Source of the DNA: Streptomyces wuyuanensis
GTDB lineage: Bacteria; Actinomycetota; Actinomycetes; Streptomycetales; Streptomycetaceae
Assembly (NCBI RefSeq): GCF_900103455.1
Contig: NZ_FNHI01000016.1
Coordinates: forward strand, 1-64,000
Length of the DNA stretch: 64,000 bases
Reading direction: 5' to 3'
Part shown: piece by piece, positions 31,437 to 40,157 of the stretch
Position numbering within the stretch: position 1 is the stretch's first letter
Layout of the letters: every line of letters begins with the position of its first letter
The notes under the pieces: generated by a model
The model's input: only the letters and a program-made list of their open reading frames with translations
Databases searched by the model: none
What the model was told of the DNA's origin: nothing
Program-made: the position numbers and the translations under genes

Positions 31437-32352
31437 AGCGCTCCTCCGCCTTCCAGAAGTACACGAACCCGGCGACACCCAGCAGCAGCGCCCACAGCCC
31501 GCCGGCCAGCCACACGTGGGTGGGCAGGTTCGACGAGTCGTAGCCGTCGATCAGGGCGAAGCGGATCAGGTCCATGTAGATCGCCGCGGGGTTGTACATG
31601 AGGACCTCGGCGATCCACGCGGGCTTGTCCTCGAGCATCACCTTGATCGAGAACATGACGCCCGAGCCGTACATCCAGGTCCGCATGATGAACGGCATCA
31701 GCTGGGCGAGGTCGGGGGTCTTGCTGCCCATCCGGGCCATGATCAGCGCCATGCCGACGTTGAAGACGAACTGGAGCCCCAGGGCCGGCAGCACCAGCAG
31801 CCAGCTCAGCGACGGGTAGCTCCCGAACGCCACCACGATGAGCACGAGGACGATCATCGAGAACAGCAGCTGCTGGAGCTGCTGCAGCGCGAACGAGATC
31901 GGCAGCGAGGCCCGGGGGAAGTGCAGGGCCCGCACCAGTCCCAGGTTCCCGGAGATCGCCCGCACGCCGGCCATGACCGACGTCTGCGTGAACGTGAACA
32001 CGAACACGCCCGTCACCAGGAACGGGATGTAGACCTCCTTCTCCATCCCGCGGCCCGCGCCGAGGATGAGGCCGAAGATCAGGTAGTACACGAGAGCGTT
32101 CAGCAGCGGCGTCGCGACCTGCCAGAGCTGGCCGAGCTTCGCCTGGCTGTACTGGGCGGTCAGCTTCGCCTGGGAGAACGCCAGGATGAAGTGCCGGCGG
32201 CCCCAGAGCTGCCTGACGTATTCGACCAGCCCGGGGCGGGCACCGCTCACCGACAGGCCGTACTTGGCGGCCAGCTCCGCCGGTGTCAGACCGTCGTCGG
32301 GAGACGGCCGAGCGCTCGTGGCGATCGCGCCGTCGTGGGTTGTGTCACTCAC
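31423..32352 (-). CDS. ABC exporter permease (Wzm/TagG-like, ABC2 type)
   Basis: A 309-aa integral membrane protein with about six predicted membrane segments (for example LLNALVYYLIFGLILG and LLFSMIVLVLIVVAFG). A cytoplasmic N-terminal stretch of about 50 residues includes the amphipathic WGRRHFILAFSQAKLTAQY segment typical of TagG/Wzm. It pairs with the following ATPase to export a polyprenyl-linked or diacylglycerol-linked glycopolymer. The GTG/ATG start context is weak. A 91-bp gap separates it from the glycosyltransferase gene. Confidence 0.88.
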   Translation of the reverse strand: MSDTTHDGAIATSARPSPDDGLTPAELAAKYGLSVSGARPGLVEYVRQLWGRRHFILAFSQAKLTAQYSQAKLGQLWQVATPLLNALVYYLIFGLILGAGRGMEKEVYIPFLVTGVFVFTFTQTSVMAGVRAISGNLGLVRALHFPRASLPISFALQQLQQLLFSMIVLVLIVVAFGSYPSLSWLLVLPALGLQFVFNVGMALIMARMGSKTPDLAQLMPFIMRTWMYGSGVMFSIKVMLEDKPAWIAEVLMYNPAAIYMDLIRFALIDGYDSSNLPTHVWLAGGLWALLLGVAGFVYFWKAEERYGRG

Positions 32353-32443
32353 AAGTCGAGACTTTCGTGTTCAAGATGCGCGGCTTGGGCCTCAGGTGGC
32401 GGCCAGGTCCCGGAGTACGCCCGATGCTCTCAGATCCGGACCG

Positions 32444-33316
32444 TCAGACGACAGGCGGTCGGCCCAGTCGCGTCAGTCGCCACACGGTACGCCACTTCAT
32501 GGGACGGCGGGGCCCGCACGGGGTGGACCAGCCCTCCTTGAAGCCGCCGAACCAGGCCTTGAGTGCGGCGGCCGACGGCCGGCGCAGGAGCGTGAGCAGG
32601 ATCCACACCCCGAGGTAGACGGGCACCAGGGGTGCGGGCAGGTTGCGACGGGCCAGCCACACCCTGTTGCGGGCCACCATCCGGTGGTAGACCGCGTGCC
32701 GGGAGGGCGGCGTCGTCGGGTGGTGCAGCACCATGTCGGAGCGGTAGTCGATCATCCAGCCCGCGTCGAGTGCCCGCCAGGCGAGGTCGGTCTCCTCGTG
32801 GGCGTAGAAGAACTCGTCCGGCAGTCCGCCGACCTGTTCCAGCACCTTCGTGCGGACCGCGTTCGCACCGCCGAGGAAGGTCGTGACGCGCGAGGAGCGC
32901 ATCGGGTCGGACGCCCGCAGCCGCGGGACGTGCCGGCGCTGGGTGAGGCCGGTGTCCGGGTCGGCGATCCGGAAGCTGATGATCCCCAGGGCGGGGTCCT
33001 CCTCGAACGCCCGGCGCACCAGCTCGGCGGTGTCGTTGTTCGGCAGCAGACCGTCGTCGTCGAGGAACAGCAGCGCGTCGACGTCCCCGCCGCCCGGGCC
33101 GAACGCCTCGATGCCGACGTTGCGGCCGCCGGGGATGCCGAGGTTCTCGGGCAGGTCGACGGTGCGCACGCCGTCGGGCACGCCCGTGACCGGGGCGCCG
33201 TTGCCGACGACGACCACCTCGACGGGCTCGCCGTCCTGCTTGGCGACCGAGTCGATGAGGGCGCGCAGGTCGTCGGGCCGGTTGCCCATGGTGATGATGA
33301 CGGCACCGAGCTTCAT
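32444..33316 (-). CDS. glycosyltransferase family 2
   Basis: A 290-aa GT-A fold glycosyltransferase. The N-terminal GAVIITMGNR strand, the nucleotide-diphosphate metal motif FLDDDGLLP near 90 and the acceptor-site FYAHEETDLAWRA near 180 are visible. The rhamnosyl/galactofuranosyl-type GT2 enzymes are the nearest pattern. A C-terminal hydrophobic segment (VYLGVWILLTLL) may attach it to the membrane. ATG at 33316 has GAGGTGA upstream. It probably adds a sugar to the lipid- or polyol-phosphate product made by the neighbouring enzymes. Confidence 0.85.
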   Translation of the reverse strand: MKLGAVIITMGNRPDDLRALIDSVAKQDGEPVEVVVVGNGAPVTGVPDGVRTVDLPENLGIPGGRNVGIEAFGPGGGDVDALLFLDDDGLLPNNDTAELVRRAFEEDPALGIISFRIADPDTGLTQRRHVPRLRASDPMRSSRVTTFLGGANAVRTKVLEQVGGLPDEFFYAHEETDLAWRALDAGWMIDYRSDMVLHHPTTPPSRHAVYHRMVARNRVWLARRNLPAPLVPVYLGVWILLTLLRRPSAAALKAWFGGFKEGWSTPCGPRRPMKWRTVWRLTRLGRPPVV

Positions 33317-33321
33317 CCCGC

Positions 33322-34101
33322 TCACCTCAGCCTGCTGGACACGAGGATGGACACCAGGTGCAGCACCGTCTGCAGCATGGCGATGCTGGCGAGCACCGCC
33401 ACGCCCAGGCGGGAGAAGAACAGGTCGCCCTGGACCTGGTCGAGGATCGCCAGCACCAGGATCAGCAGGGACGCCTCGATGCCGAGGACCAGCCGGTGGA
33501 ACTTCAGCGCCGCGGCGGCCCGGCGGGCGAGCGCCATGCCGGACGAGCGCGGCTCGGCCGCGGCGTCCTTGACCGGCTCCATCCCGGCCTGGTGCCGGGC
33601 GACGCCGACCAGGTCGGTCTCGGCCTTGATCAGGATCGCGCCGAGCGCCGCGAGGGTGCCGAGGAAGGCCCACAGCCAGTCGACGCGCCCGCCACCCCAC
33701 AGGTCCGCGGCGCGCAGGCCGAAGCCGACGAGGACCGCGGCGTCGCACAGGTAGGCGCCGACCCGGTCCAGGTACACACCGGACAGGGAGTACTGCTTCT
33801 TCCAGCGGGCGACCTCGCCGTCCACGCAGTCCAGCAACAGGTAGAGCTGGACCATCACCACGCCGAGCACGGCGCCCCAGATGCCCGGCACCAGCAGGGC
33901 CGGCAGTGCCAGGACTCCGGCCAGGGTCATCAGGTACGTCAGCTGGTTCGGCGTGACCTTGGTGCCGACCAGGACGCGGGTGATGCGCAGGGAGATCTCG
34001 CGCATGTACAGGCGGCCGCCCCAGTGCTCGCCACTGCGCCGGTCCTTCACACCCGCGGGGTGAACGACCGGACGGAGCTCAGCTACGGATGGTCTTGGCA
34101 T
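33322..34101 (-). CDS. CDP-alcohol phosphotransferase with altered motif
   Basis: A 259-aa membrane enzyme with about six membrane segments and the CDP-alcohol phosphotransferase signature DCVDGEVAR, then G-VYL-D. In the family rule (D-xx-DG-xx-AR-x8-G-xxx-D-xxx-D) the last Asp is the proposed catalytic base; here the residue is Ala (YLDRVGAYL). It may therefore be inactive, use another base, or belong to a variant branch. It overlaps the dehydrogenase gene by 23 bp and the glycosyltransferase gene follows after 5 bp, so all are co-translated. Substrates are unknown. Confidence 0.8.
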   Translation of the reverse strand: MPRPSVAELRPVVHPAGVKDRRSGEHWGGRLYMREISLRITRVLVGTKVTPNQLTYLMTLAGVLALPALLVPGIWGAVLGVVMVQLYLLLDCVDGEVARWKKQYSLSGVYLDRVGAYLCDAAVLVGFGLRAADLWGGGRVDWLWAFLGTLAALGAILIKAETDLVGVARHQAGMEPVKDAAAEPRSSGMALARRAAAALKFHRLVLGIEASLLILVLAILDQVQGDLFFSRLGVAVLASIAMLQTVLHLVSILVSSRLR

Positions 34102-35143
34102 AGTCGGCGTACGCGTCCCTGATCTGATCGGTGGACAGGTCGAGGTGCTCGAGAATGGTGAAGCGGCCGGGCCGGGTCTGCGGTGCGTAATCCACGGCCC
34201 TGACGAACTCGTCCGCGGAGAAGCCGATGTCCTCGGGGAGTACCGGCAGCCCGTGCTTGCGGAGGACCTCGGCGAACAGCCCGGACTCCTCCCCGGCTCC
34301 GCGCAGGTGCATCGCGAAGGCGGCGCCCAGTCCGACCTGCTCGCCGTGGCTGGCGGCCCGCTTGGGGTAGAGCAGGTCGAAGGCGTGGCTGATCTCGTGG
34401 CAGGCGCCGGACGACGGCCGGGAGTCGCCGCTGATCGACATGGCGATGCCGGAGAGCACCAGCGCCTCCGCGAGCACCGTCAGGAACTCGTCGTCGCCGA
34501 CGCCCCCGGGGTGGCGGAGCACGGCCTCGCCGGCGGTGCGGGCCATCGCGGCCGCCAGTCCGTCGACGGACTCCCCGGTGATCTTGCGGGAGAGCTCCCA
34601 GTCGGCGATCGCGGAGATGTTGGAGATCGCGTCGCCGATCCCGGAGCGGACGAAACGGACCGGGGCCGCGCGCACCACGTCCAGGTCGATCACCATGGCG
34701 ATCGGCGAGGGGACGCCGTAGGAGCCGCGGCCGTTGTCGTTGTCGAGGATGGAGATCGGCGAGCACAGGCCGTCGTGCGCCAGGTTGGTGGCGACGGCGA
34801 CCATGGGCAGCCCGACCCGCGCCGCGGCGTACTTCGCCACGTCGATGATCTTGCCGCCGCCGAGGCCGACGACCGCGTCGTAGCGGCGCTTGCCCTTGAT
34901 GTCGTCGGCCAGCTTGACCGCCGAGTCGATGGTGCCGTCCGAGACCTCGTACCAGTCGGCGCCGGGCAGCACCGGCGCCAGCCGCTCGCGCAGGGCCTGG
35001 CCCGAGCCGTTGCTGATCGCGAACGCCAGCTCGCCGGACGCCGAGATCCGCTGGTCGGCCAGGAGGCCGGCCAGATCGTCCATGGCGCCGCAGCCGATGT
35101 CGACGACGACCGGCGACGGGATGAGCCGGGTCAGTACAGGCAC
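34079..35143 (-). CDS. glycerol-1-phosphate dehydrogenase-like (AraM/EgsA-type)
   Basis: A 354-aa iron-/zinc-dependent polyol dehydrogenase fold. VGLGGGKIIDVAK is the NAD(P) phosphate-binding motif, and the metal ligands are the Asp of the GDAISN region and the His residues of CHEISHAFD and SHGEQVG. Bacterial relatives (AraM) reduce dihydroxyacetone phosphate to sn-glycerol 1-phosphate, the archaeal lipid enantiomer. 2-deoxy-scyllo-inosose synthase-like members also exist, so the substrate is uncertain. The context with cytidylyl- and phospho-transferases suggests it makes the polyol phosphate that is then activated as a CDP derivative. GTG start within the end of the upstream gene. Confidence 0.75.
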   Translation of the reverse strand: MPVLTRLIPSPVVVDIGCGAMDDLAGLLADQRISASGELAFAISNGSGQALRERLAPVLPGADWYEVSDGTIDSAVKLADDIKGKRRYDAVVGLGGGKIIDVAKYAAARVGLPMVAVATNLAHDGLCSPISILDNDNGRGSYGVPSPIAMVIDLDVVRAAPVRFVRSGIGDAISNISAIADWELSRKITGESVDGLAAAMARTAGEAVLRHPGGVGDDEFLTVLAEALVLSGIAMSISGDSRPSSGACHEISHAFDLLYPKRAASHGEQVGLGAAFAMHLRGAGEESGLFAEVLRKHGLPVLPEDIGFSADEFVRAVDYAPQTRPGRFTILEHLDLSTDQIRDAYADYAKTIRS

Positions 35144-35868
35144 GCGATCTCCCGGCCCTTGGCGAGGTCGTCGTGGTTGTCGATCTCGACCCAGCTGACG
35201 TCGCCGATCGGGGCCACGTCGATCTGGAAGCCGCGGTTCACCAGCTCCTGGTAGCCGTCCTCGTAGTAGAGATCGGGGTCGCGCTCGAAGGTGGCCTTCA
35301 GTGCGTCGGCGAGCTCCTCGGCGGCCTCGGGCTCGATGAGGGTGACGCCGATGTACTCGCCGGTGGCGCCCGCCGGGTCCATCAGCTTGGTGATCTGCCG
35401 GACGCCCTGGCCGTCCGCCGTGATGACCTTCATCTCCTCGTCGGCGAGCTGCTTGACCGTGTCGAGGGCGAGGATGATCCGCCGGTCGTCGCCGCGGGCG
35501 GCGAGGAGGGTCTTCTCGACCGAGACCGGGTGCACGGTGTCGCCGTTGGCGAGGATCACGCCCCGCTTGAGGACGTCACGGGCACACCACAGGGAGTAGG
35601 CGTTGTTCCACTCCTCGGCCTTGTCGTTGTCGATCAGGGTGAGCTTCAGGCCGTACGTGGCCTCCAGCTCGTCCTTGCGCGCGTACACGGCCTCCTTGCG
35701 GTAGCCGACGACGACGGCGACCTCGGTGAGGCCGATCTCGCTGAAGTTCTTCAGCGTCAGGTCGAGGACCGAGAGGTCCCCGTTCACCGGCACGAGGGCC
35801 TTCGGAAGGGTGTCGGTGTAGGGGCGCAGACGCCGTCCGGCACCGGCAGCCAGGACAAGGCCGATCAT
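35131..35868 (-). CDS. sugar/polyol-phosphate nucleotidyltransferase
   Basis: A 245-aa nucleotidyltransferase. The N-terminal LAAGAGRRLRP motif binds the nucleotide, and PKALVPVNG, DNDKAEEWNN and LANGDTVH are typical of phosphocholine and inositol-1-phosphate cytidylyltransferases (LicC/IPCT branch). It would activate an alcohol phosphate as CDP-alcohol for the two CDP-alcohol phosphotransferases. A glucose-1-phosphate-type sugar nucleotidyltransferase is the main alternative. ATG overlaps the upstream stop as ATGA. Confidence 0.82.
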   Translation of the reverse strand: MIGLVLAAGAGRRLRPYTDTLPKALVPVNGDLSVLDLTLKNFSEIGLTEVAVVVGYRKEAVYARKDELEATYGLKLTLIDNDKAEEWNNAYSLWCARDVLKRGVILANGDTVHPVSVEKTLLAARGDDRRIILALDTVKQLADEEMKVITADGQGVRQITKLMDPAGATGEYIGVTLIEPEAAEELADALKATFERDPDLYYEDGYQELVNRGFQIDVAPIGDVSWVEIDNHDDLAKGREIACLY

Positions 35869-37748
35869 GCGGGTTCTCCTTCGTCGTGTACGGCGGGTGC
35901 TCCGGAGGAGACCCAGAAGCGGACGGACTCCGCGACCACCACGAGTGCCACGGCGACCGCGAGGACCGTCAGCGCGATCGTGAACTGGGGGGCGCCGAGC
36001 AGGGTGGCCAGCAGCGCGACCGCCAGGGTCCGCCCCTCGTGCCCGCCGACCGCCCGGACCAGCCAGTGCGGGGGCGCGCCGGTGCCCCCGCGGATGCGGT
36101 ACACCGTGTCGTAGTGATGGTAGGCGACCGCGGCCACCAGGCCGAATGCCGCGGGAAGGGCCCCGTTCACGTCCGCCCGGGCGGCGAGGATCAGGATCGT
36201 GCCGTACTCCGCGGCGCGGAACACCGGGGGCACGAGCCAGTCGAGGGCGCCCTTGAGCGGGCGTGCGACGGCGAGCCCCGAGGTGAGGGCGTATCCGAGG
36301 GCGGCGACGACCGTCCAGGGGCTGCCGTACGGGGCGAGCCACGCGGTGAGGGTGACCGCCGCGGCGCCTAGCGCGGCTATCACGGGCGGGGCGAGTGACG
36401 GCAGCCGGCGGGCGAGGCCCTTGGACGCGGCGGCGAAGCCCTCCGCCAGTGGACCGGAGTCGGCGAGGTCGGCGAGCGCCTGTGCGGCACGGTCGGTCCT
36501 GCGCGCCTTGCGGGTGAGCGAGCGCAGCACGCGGCCGGCGGTGGTGTACGCGGCGGCGAAGCCGCAGCCGATCAGCAGGGCGTAGAAGACGATCCGCGGG
36601 GTGGTGACGGCGGTCAGCACGGCGATCATGGCCCAGCGCTCGCCGATCGGCAGCACGATCATGCGCCGGACCCAGACCGTCCAGCCGACGCTGTCGAGCC
36701 GGTCGGAGAGTGCTGCGGTGGGGCTGGTGTTGCCGGTGGCGTCGTGGTTGGCCTCGTTGAAGGAGAAGTCGACCACGTGGCGGCAGGTCTGGAGCACCAT
36801 CGCGCCCAGCGCCAGGGCCCAGACGTCGTCCCCGCCGCGGGCCGCTCCGAGGGCGAGGCCCGCGTAGTACGCGTACTCCTTGGCGCGGTCGAAGGTGGCG
36901 TCGAGCCAGGCGCCGAGCGTGGAGTACTGCAGGGAGTAGCGGGCGAGCTGCCCGTCGGTGCAGTCGAGGACGAAGGAGAGGATCAGCAGCACGCCGGCCG
37001 CGACGAAGCCGCCCCGGGTGCCGGTGGCCGCGGCGGCGGCCGCTATGAGCGCGGTGATCAGCGATGCGGTGGTGACCTGGTTCGGGGTCAGCCCGCGCCG
37101 CGCGCACCAGCGGGCGATGTAGCGCGAGTACGGGCTGATGAAGAAGGTCGTGAAGAACCCGTCACGCGCCTTCACCGCAGACCGCAGCCGGACGTCCTCG
37201 TCGTCCACGGCGGCCACGGCCTGGCGGGCCTCGTTGCGGGTCTGGGGGTCTCCGGGCACGGTCGCGACCAGGGTCCCCAGTTCGGGCCGGTGCGGCGCGG
37301 CGCCCTCGGCGTCGAGAGCCCCGGCGACGAGGTCGGGGAGCGAGACGGCGGGGGCGGGGTGGGTGTCCGTGGCCGCTGCGCCGGAGGGCGCGCCCTCGGC
37401 CGCCTGCCCGGAGGGCTGCGACGCCCGTGCGGTGTCGGGCCGCGGGGCGGCGGCCGCCTGCCGCAGGGCCGCCAGCATCGCGGCGCGGGCCTCGGGCCGT
37501 GCCGTGGCGGCGCCGGGGATCGCGGCGGCCGGGAAGCGGGGGTCCGTCAGGCCGAGCCGGAGTGCGTGGACGTGACCGACGAAGCGCGGGTCCACCAGGG
37601 CGGCCCGCTCACCGGCCGGGACCCGGCCGAGCAGCTCGGCCGCCTCGTCGGCCCCGGAGGCGATGCGTACGTCGAAGCCCAGCGACCGCAGATCGCCCTC
37701 GAGCGGCGATCCGGGTACCGGAGGACCGGTGAGGATGGCGGTCGACAG
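35865..37748 (-). CDS. DUF5941 / CDP-alcohol phosphotransferase protein
   Basis: A large two-part membrane protein, first gene of the envelope operon. After an N-terminal soluble part (about 190 residues with Ala/Pro-rich linker) comes a CDP-alcohol phosphotransferase domain with the full signature DCTDGQLAR-x8-G-AWL-D-ATF-D. The C-terminal ~230 residues with several membrane segments correspond to what I recall as DUF5941. The start is uncertain. A GTG at 37595 would lose about 50 residues that are in frame and coding-like. A CTG at 37748 follows AAGGAG by nine bases and gives an N-terminus (STAILTG...) like the one I remember in homologs. It probably transfers a phospho-alcohol from a CDP donor to a lipid or polyol. 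Confidence 0.78.
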   Translation of the reverse strand: MSTAILTGPPVPGSPLEGDLRSLGFDVRIASGADEAAELLGRVPAGERAALVDPRFVGHVHALRLGLTDPRFPAAAIPGAATARPEARAAMLAALRQAAAAPRPDTARASQPSGQAAEGAPSGAAATDTHPAPAVSLPDLVAGALDAEGAAPHRPELGTLVATVPGDPQTRNEARQAVAAVDDEDVRLRSAVKARDGFFTTFFISPYSRYIARWCARRGLTPNQVTTASLITALIAAAAAATGTRGGFVAAGVLLILSFVLDCTDGQLARYSLQYSTLGAWLDATFDRAKEYAYYAGLALGAARGGDDVWALALGAMVLQTCRHVVDFSFNEANHDATGNTSPTAALSDRLDSVGWTVWVRRMIVLPIGERWAMIAVLTAVTTPRIVFYALLIGCGFAAAYTTAGRVLRSLTRKARRTDRAAQALADLADSGPLAEGFAAASKGLARRLPSLAPPVIAALGAAAVTLTAWLAPYGSPWTVVAALGYALTSGLAVARPLKGALDWLVPPVFRAAEYGTILILAARADVNGALPAAFGLVAAVAYHHYDTVYRIRGGTGAPPHWLVRAVGGHEGRTLAVALLATLLGAPQFTIALTVLAVAVALVVVAESVRFWVSSGAPAVHDEGEPA

Positions 37749-38034
37749 ACGGACTCACTCCTTGGCGCTGATCAGATGGGTGGGCACGGCGGCTCGGCCC
37801 GGGACCGGGCGGCGGCACGTCGGCTGAGGCTATCGGATGAACGGAAGCGCGAGTTCACTGAGGTTTCCCGGTGAGGACACTCCCGATCGCCCCGCCGGCC
37901 CCGTCCTCGATCCGGGCGTCCCTTGCCCGAACGAGGACCGGCCGCCGGCACCGCGACCGAGATCATCATTGTCGATCAGTGGCCGACCCCACAAACCGCC
38001 CCCGGCGGCACCGGTGCCCCGGACGCCGCGTGGT

Positions 38035-38040
38035 TAGGGT
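38035..38040 (+). promoter_or_regulatory. -10 element of leaderless galE-like gene
   Basis: TAGGGT ends 7 nt before the ATG at 38048, with no ribosome binding site, which fits a leaderless transcript. No good -35 hexamer is visible. Confidence 0.45.
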
Positions 38041-38047
38041 GGCGTGC

Positions 38048-39031
38048 ATGACTTGGCTGATCACAGGCGGGGCGGGGTACATCGGAGCGCACGTGGCACA
38101 CGCCATGACCGGCGCCGGGGAGAGGGTCGTCGTGCTCGACGACGTCTCCACGGGCAAGGCGGCGCGGCTGCCGGAAGGGGTGCCGCTGGTCCGGGGCACC
38201 CTGCTGGACAGGGAGCTGCTGGACCGCGTCCTCTCCGAGCACGCGGTCACCGGGGTGGTGCACCTGGCGGCGCGGAAGCAGGTCGGCGAGTCCGTGGAGC
38301 AGCCGCTGCGCTACTACCGGGAGAACGTGCACGGGCTGACCGTGCTGCTGGAGGCCGTCGCCGGGGCGGGCGTGAAGCGGTTCCTCTTCTCCTCCTCGGC
38401 GGCGGTGTACGGGATGGCCCACGTGGACCTGATCACGGAGGACACCCCGGCCGTTCCGATCAACCCGTACGGCGAGACCAAGCTCGCCGGCGAGTGGCTG
38501 GTGCGGGCGGCGGGCCGGGCGCACGGCATCGCCACGGCCTGTCTGCGGTATTTCAACGTCGCCGGTGCCGCCCGGCCGGAGCTCGCCGACACCGGGGTGT
38601 TCAACGTCATCCCGATGTTCTTCGACCGGATCACCCGGGGCGACGCCCCGAGGATCTTCGGCGACGACTACCCGACGCCCGACGGCACCTGCGTCCGCGA
38701 CTACATCCACGTCGCCGACCTCGCCGACGCCCATCTGACCGTGGCCCGCCGGCTTGCCGGCGGGGACGCGGCCGGAGACCTCACGGTGAACGTCGGCCGC
38801 GGCGAGGGCGTCTCCGTGCTCACGCTGGCCCGCGTCGTCGCCGAGGTGACGGGTCACGGCACGCCCGCCGTCGTGGAGCCGCGCCGCCCCGGGGACGCGG
38901 CCCGGGCCGTCGCCTCGGTCGAGCGCATCGGCAAGGAGCTCGGCTGGTCCGCCTCGCGCGGGGTGCGCGAGATGGTCGAGTCGGCGTGGGAGGGCTGGCT
39001 GCTGCATCGCCCCGACGCCGCGCGCCGCTGA
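38048..39031 (+). CDS. galE: UDP-glucose 4-epimerase-like (extended SDR)
   Basis: A 327-aa extended short-chain dehydrogenase. NAD-binding GGAGYIGAH is at 7-15, the catalytic Tyr141/Lys145 lie in YGETK, and Ser115-117 (FSSSAAVYG) supply the active-site serine. LRYFNVAGA and the C-terminal RRPGDAA are typical of GalE. It interconverts UDP-glucose and UDP-galactose, or GlcNAc/GalNAc forms. The position divergent from the envelope operon suggests it feeds sugar donors to the GT2 enzyme. It is slightly shorter than E. coli GalE (338 aa). The start is leaderless-like. Confidence 0.88.
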   Translation: MTWLITGGAGYIGAHVAHAMTGAGERVVVLDDVSTGKAARLPEGVPLVRGTLLDRELLDRVLSEHAVTGVVHLAARKQVGESVEQPLRYYRENVHGLTVLLEAVAGAGVKRFLFSSSAAVYGMAHVDLITEDTPAVPINPYGETKLAGEWLVRAAGRAHGIATACLRYFNVAGAARPELADTGVFNVIPMFFDRITRGDAPRIFGDDYPTPDGTCVRDYIHVADLADAHLTVARRLAGGDAAGDLTVNVGRGEGVSVLTLARVVAEVTGHGTPAVVEPRRPGDAARAVASVERIGKELGWSASRGVREMVESAWEGWLLHRPDAARR

Positions 39032-39052
39032 CCCCTCCGGGTGTCTGCCAGG

Positions 39053-39086
39053 GCTCTGACCTGCGGACATAACCGCAGGTCAGAGC
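39053..39086 (+). terminator. perfect 14-bp hairpin after galE
   Basis: GCTCTGACCTGCGG (39053-39066) and CCGCAGGTCAGAGC (39073-39086) with the loop ACATAA lie 21 bp after the galE stop. There is no T-tract. An operator for the downstream metal exporter is a less likely alternative. Confidence 0.65.
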
Positions 39087-39187
39087 ATATGACAACGGTG
39101 TTCAGCGTCGTGTTGCCCGGTACCCCCCGCCCGTAGTTGACTGGCCACTCGGGCAGATCGTCACGCGTGATCCGGGAGGCTTCTCGC

Positions 39188-40129
39188 ATGGGGGCAGGGC
39201 ACGACCACGGACACACGCACGGCGGTCGCCCGCCGACGGGGACCGCGGCCGCCGCCTACCGGGGACGGCTGCGGGTCGCCCTGGCGATCACGCTGGGCGT
39301 GATGGTCCTGGAGATCGCCGGCGGTCTGCTGGCTGACTCGCTCGCCCTGATCGCCGACGCCGCGCACATGGCCACGGACGGCCTCGGTCTCGCGATGGCG
39401 CTGCTCGCGATCCACTTCGCCGGCCGCCCGGCCGACGCGAAGCGCACCTTCGGCCTCGCCAGGGCCGAGATCCTCGCCGCGCTCGCGAACTGCGTACTGC
39501 TGCTCGGCGTCGGCGGCTTCCTGCTGTACGAGGCGATCCAGCGCTTCATCACCCCGGCCGAGACCAGGGCCGGGGTCGTCGTCGTCTTCGCCCTCGTCGG
39601 CCTCGCGGCCAACACCGTCTCGCTGTTCCTGCTGACGCGGGGGCAGAAGGAGAGCCTCAATGTGCGCGGCGCGTATCTGGAGGTCCTCGCCGACGCGCTC
39701 GGTTCGGTGGCGGTGCTGATCTCCTCGGCGGTGATCCTGGCGACCGGCTGGCAGGCCGCCGACCCGATCGCCTCGCTGGTGATCGGCCTGATGATCGTGC
39801 CGCGGACGCTCAAGCTGCTGCGGGAGACGTTGAACGTGCTGCTGGAGGCGGCGCCGAAGAACGTCGACATGGCCGAGGTACGTGAGCACATCCAGGCCCT
39901 GCCGGGCGTCCTGGACGTCCACGATCTGCACGCCTGGACGATCACCTCCGGAATGCCGGTCCTCTCCGCGCACGTGGTGGTGGCGCCCGACTTCCTGGAC
40001 GTGGTGGGCCACGAGAAGATGCTCCACGATCTGCAGAGCTGTCTCGGCTCGCACTTCGACGTCGAGCACTGCACGTTCCAGCTGGAGCCCGGAGGTCATG
40101 CCGAGCACGAGGCGGGCTACTGCCACTGA
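39188..40129 (+). CDS. cation diffusion facilitator (Zn/Cd/Co efflux)
   Basis: A 313-aa CDF-family antiporter. The His-rich N-terminus HDHGHTHGG is at residues 5-13. Six membrane segments follow, with the Zn-site motif DAAHMATDG in TM2 and the partner EVLADALGS in TM5. A C-terminal cytoplasmic domain of about 90 residues contains DVHDLHAW. It exports divalent metals in exchange for protons. Start ATG 39188 is selected because GGGAGG lies 9 bases upstream; an ATG 51 bp earlier has none. Confidence 0.92.
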   Translation: MGAGHDHGHTHGGRPPTGTAAAAYRGRLRVALAITLGVMVLEIAGGLLADSLALIADAAHMATDGLGLAMALLAIHFAGRPADAKRTFGLARAEILAALANCVLLLGVGGFLLYEAIQRFITPAETRAGVVVVFALVGLAANTVSLFLLTRGQKESLNVRGAYLEVLADALGSVAVLISSAVILATGWQAADPIASLVIGLMIVPRTLKLLRETLNVLLEAAPKNVDMAEVREHIQALPGVLDVHDLHAWTITSGMPVLSAHVVVAPDFLDVVGHEKMLHDLQSCLGSHFDVEHCTFQLEPGGHAEHEAGYCH

Positions 40130-40157
40130 CGCAGCGTCCGCGGAAGGCGGACGCCCT

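Noticed and set aside
33322..34101. Calling this gene phosphatidylglycerophosphate or CDP-diacylglycerol synthase
   Set aside because: The motif is incomplete and the operon context does not support a housekeeping phospholipid enzyme.
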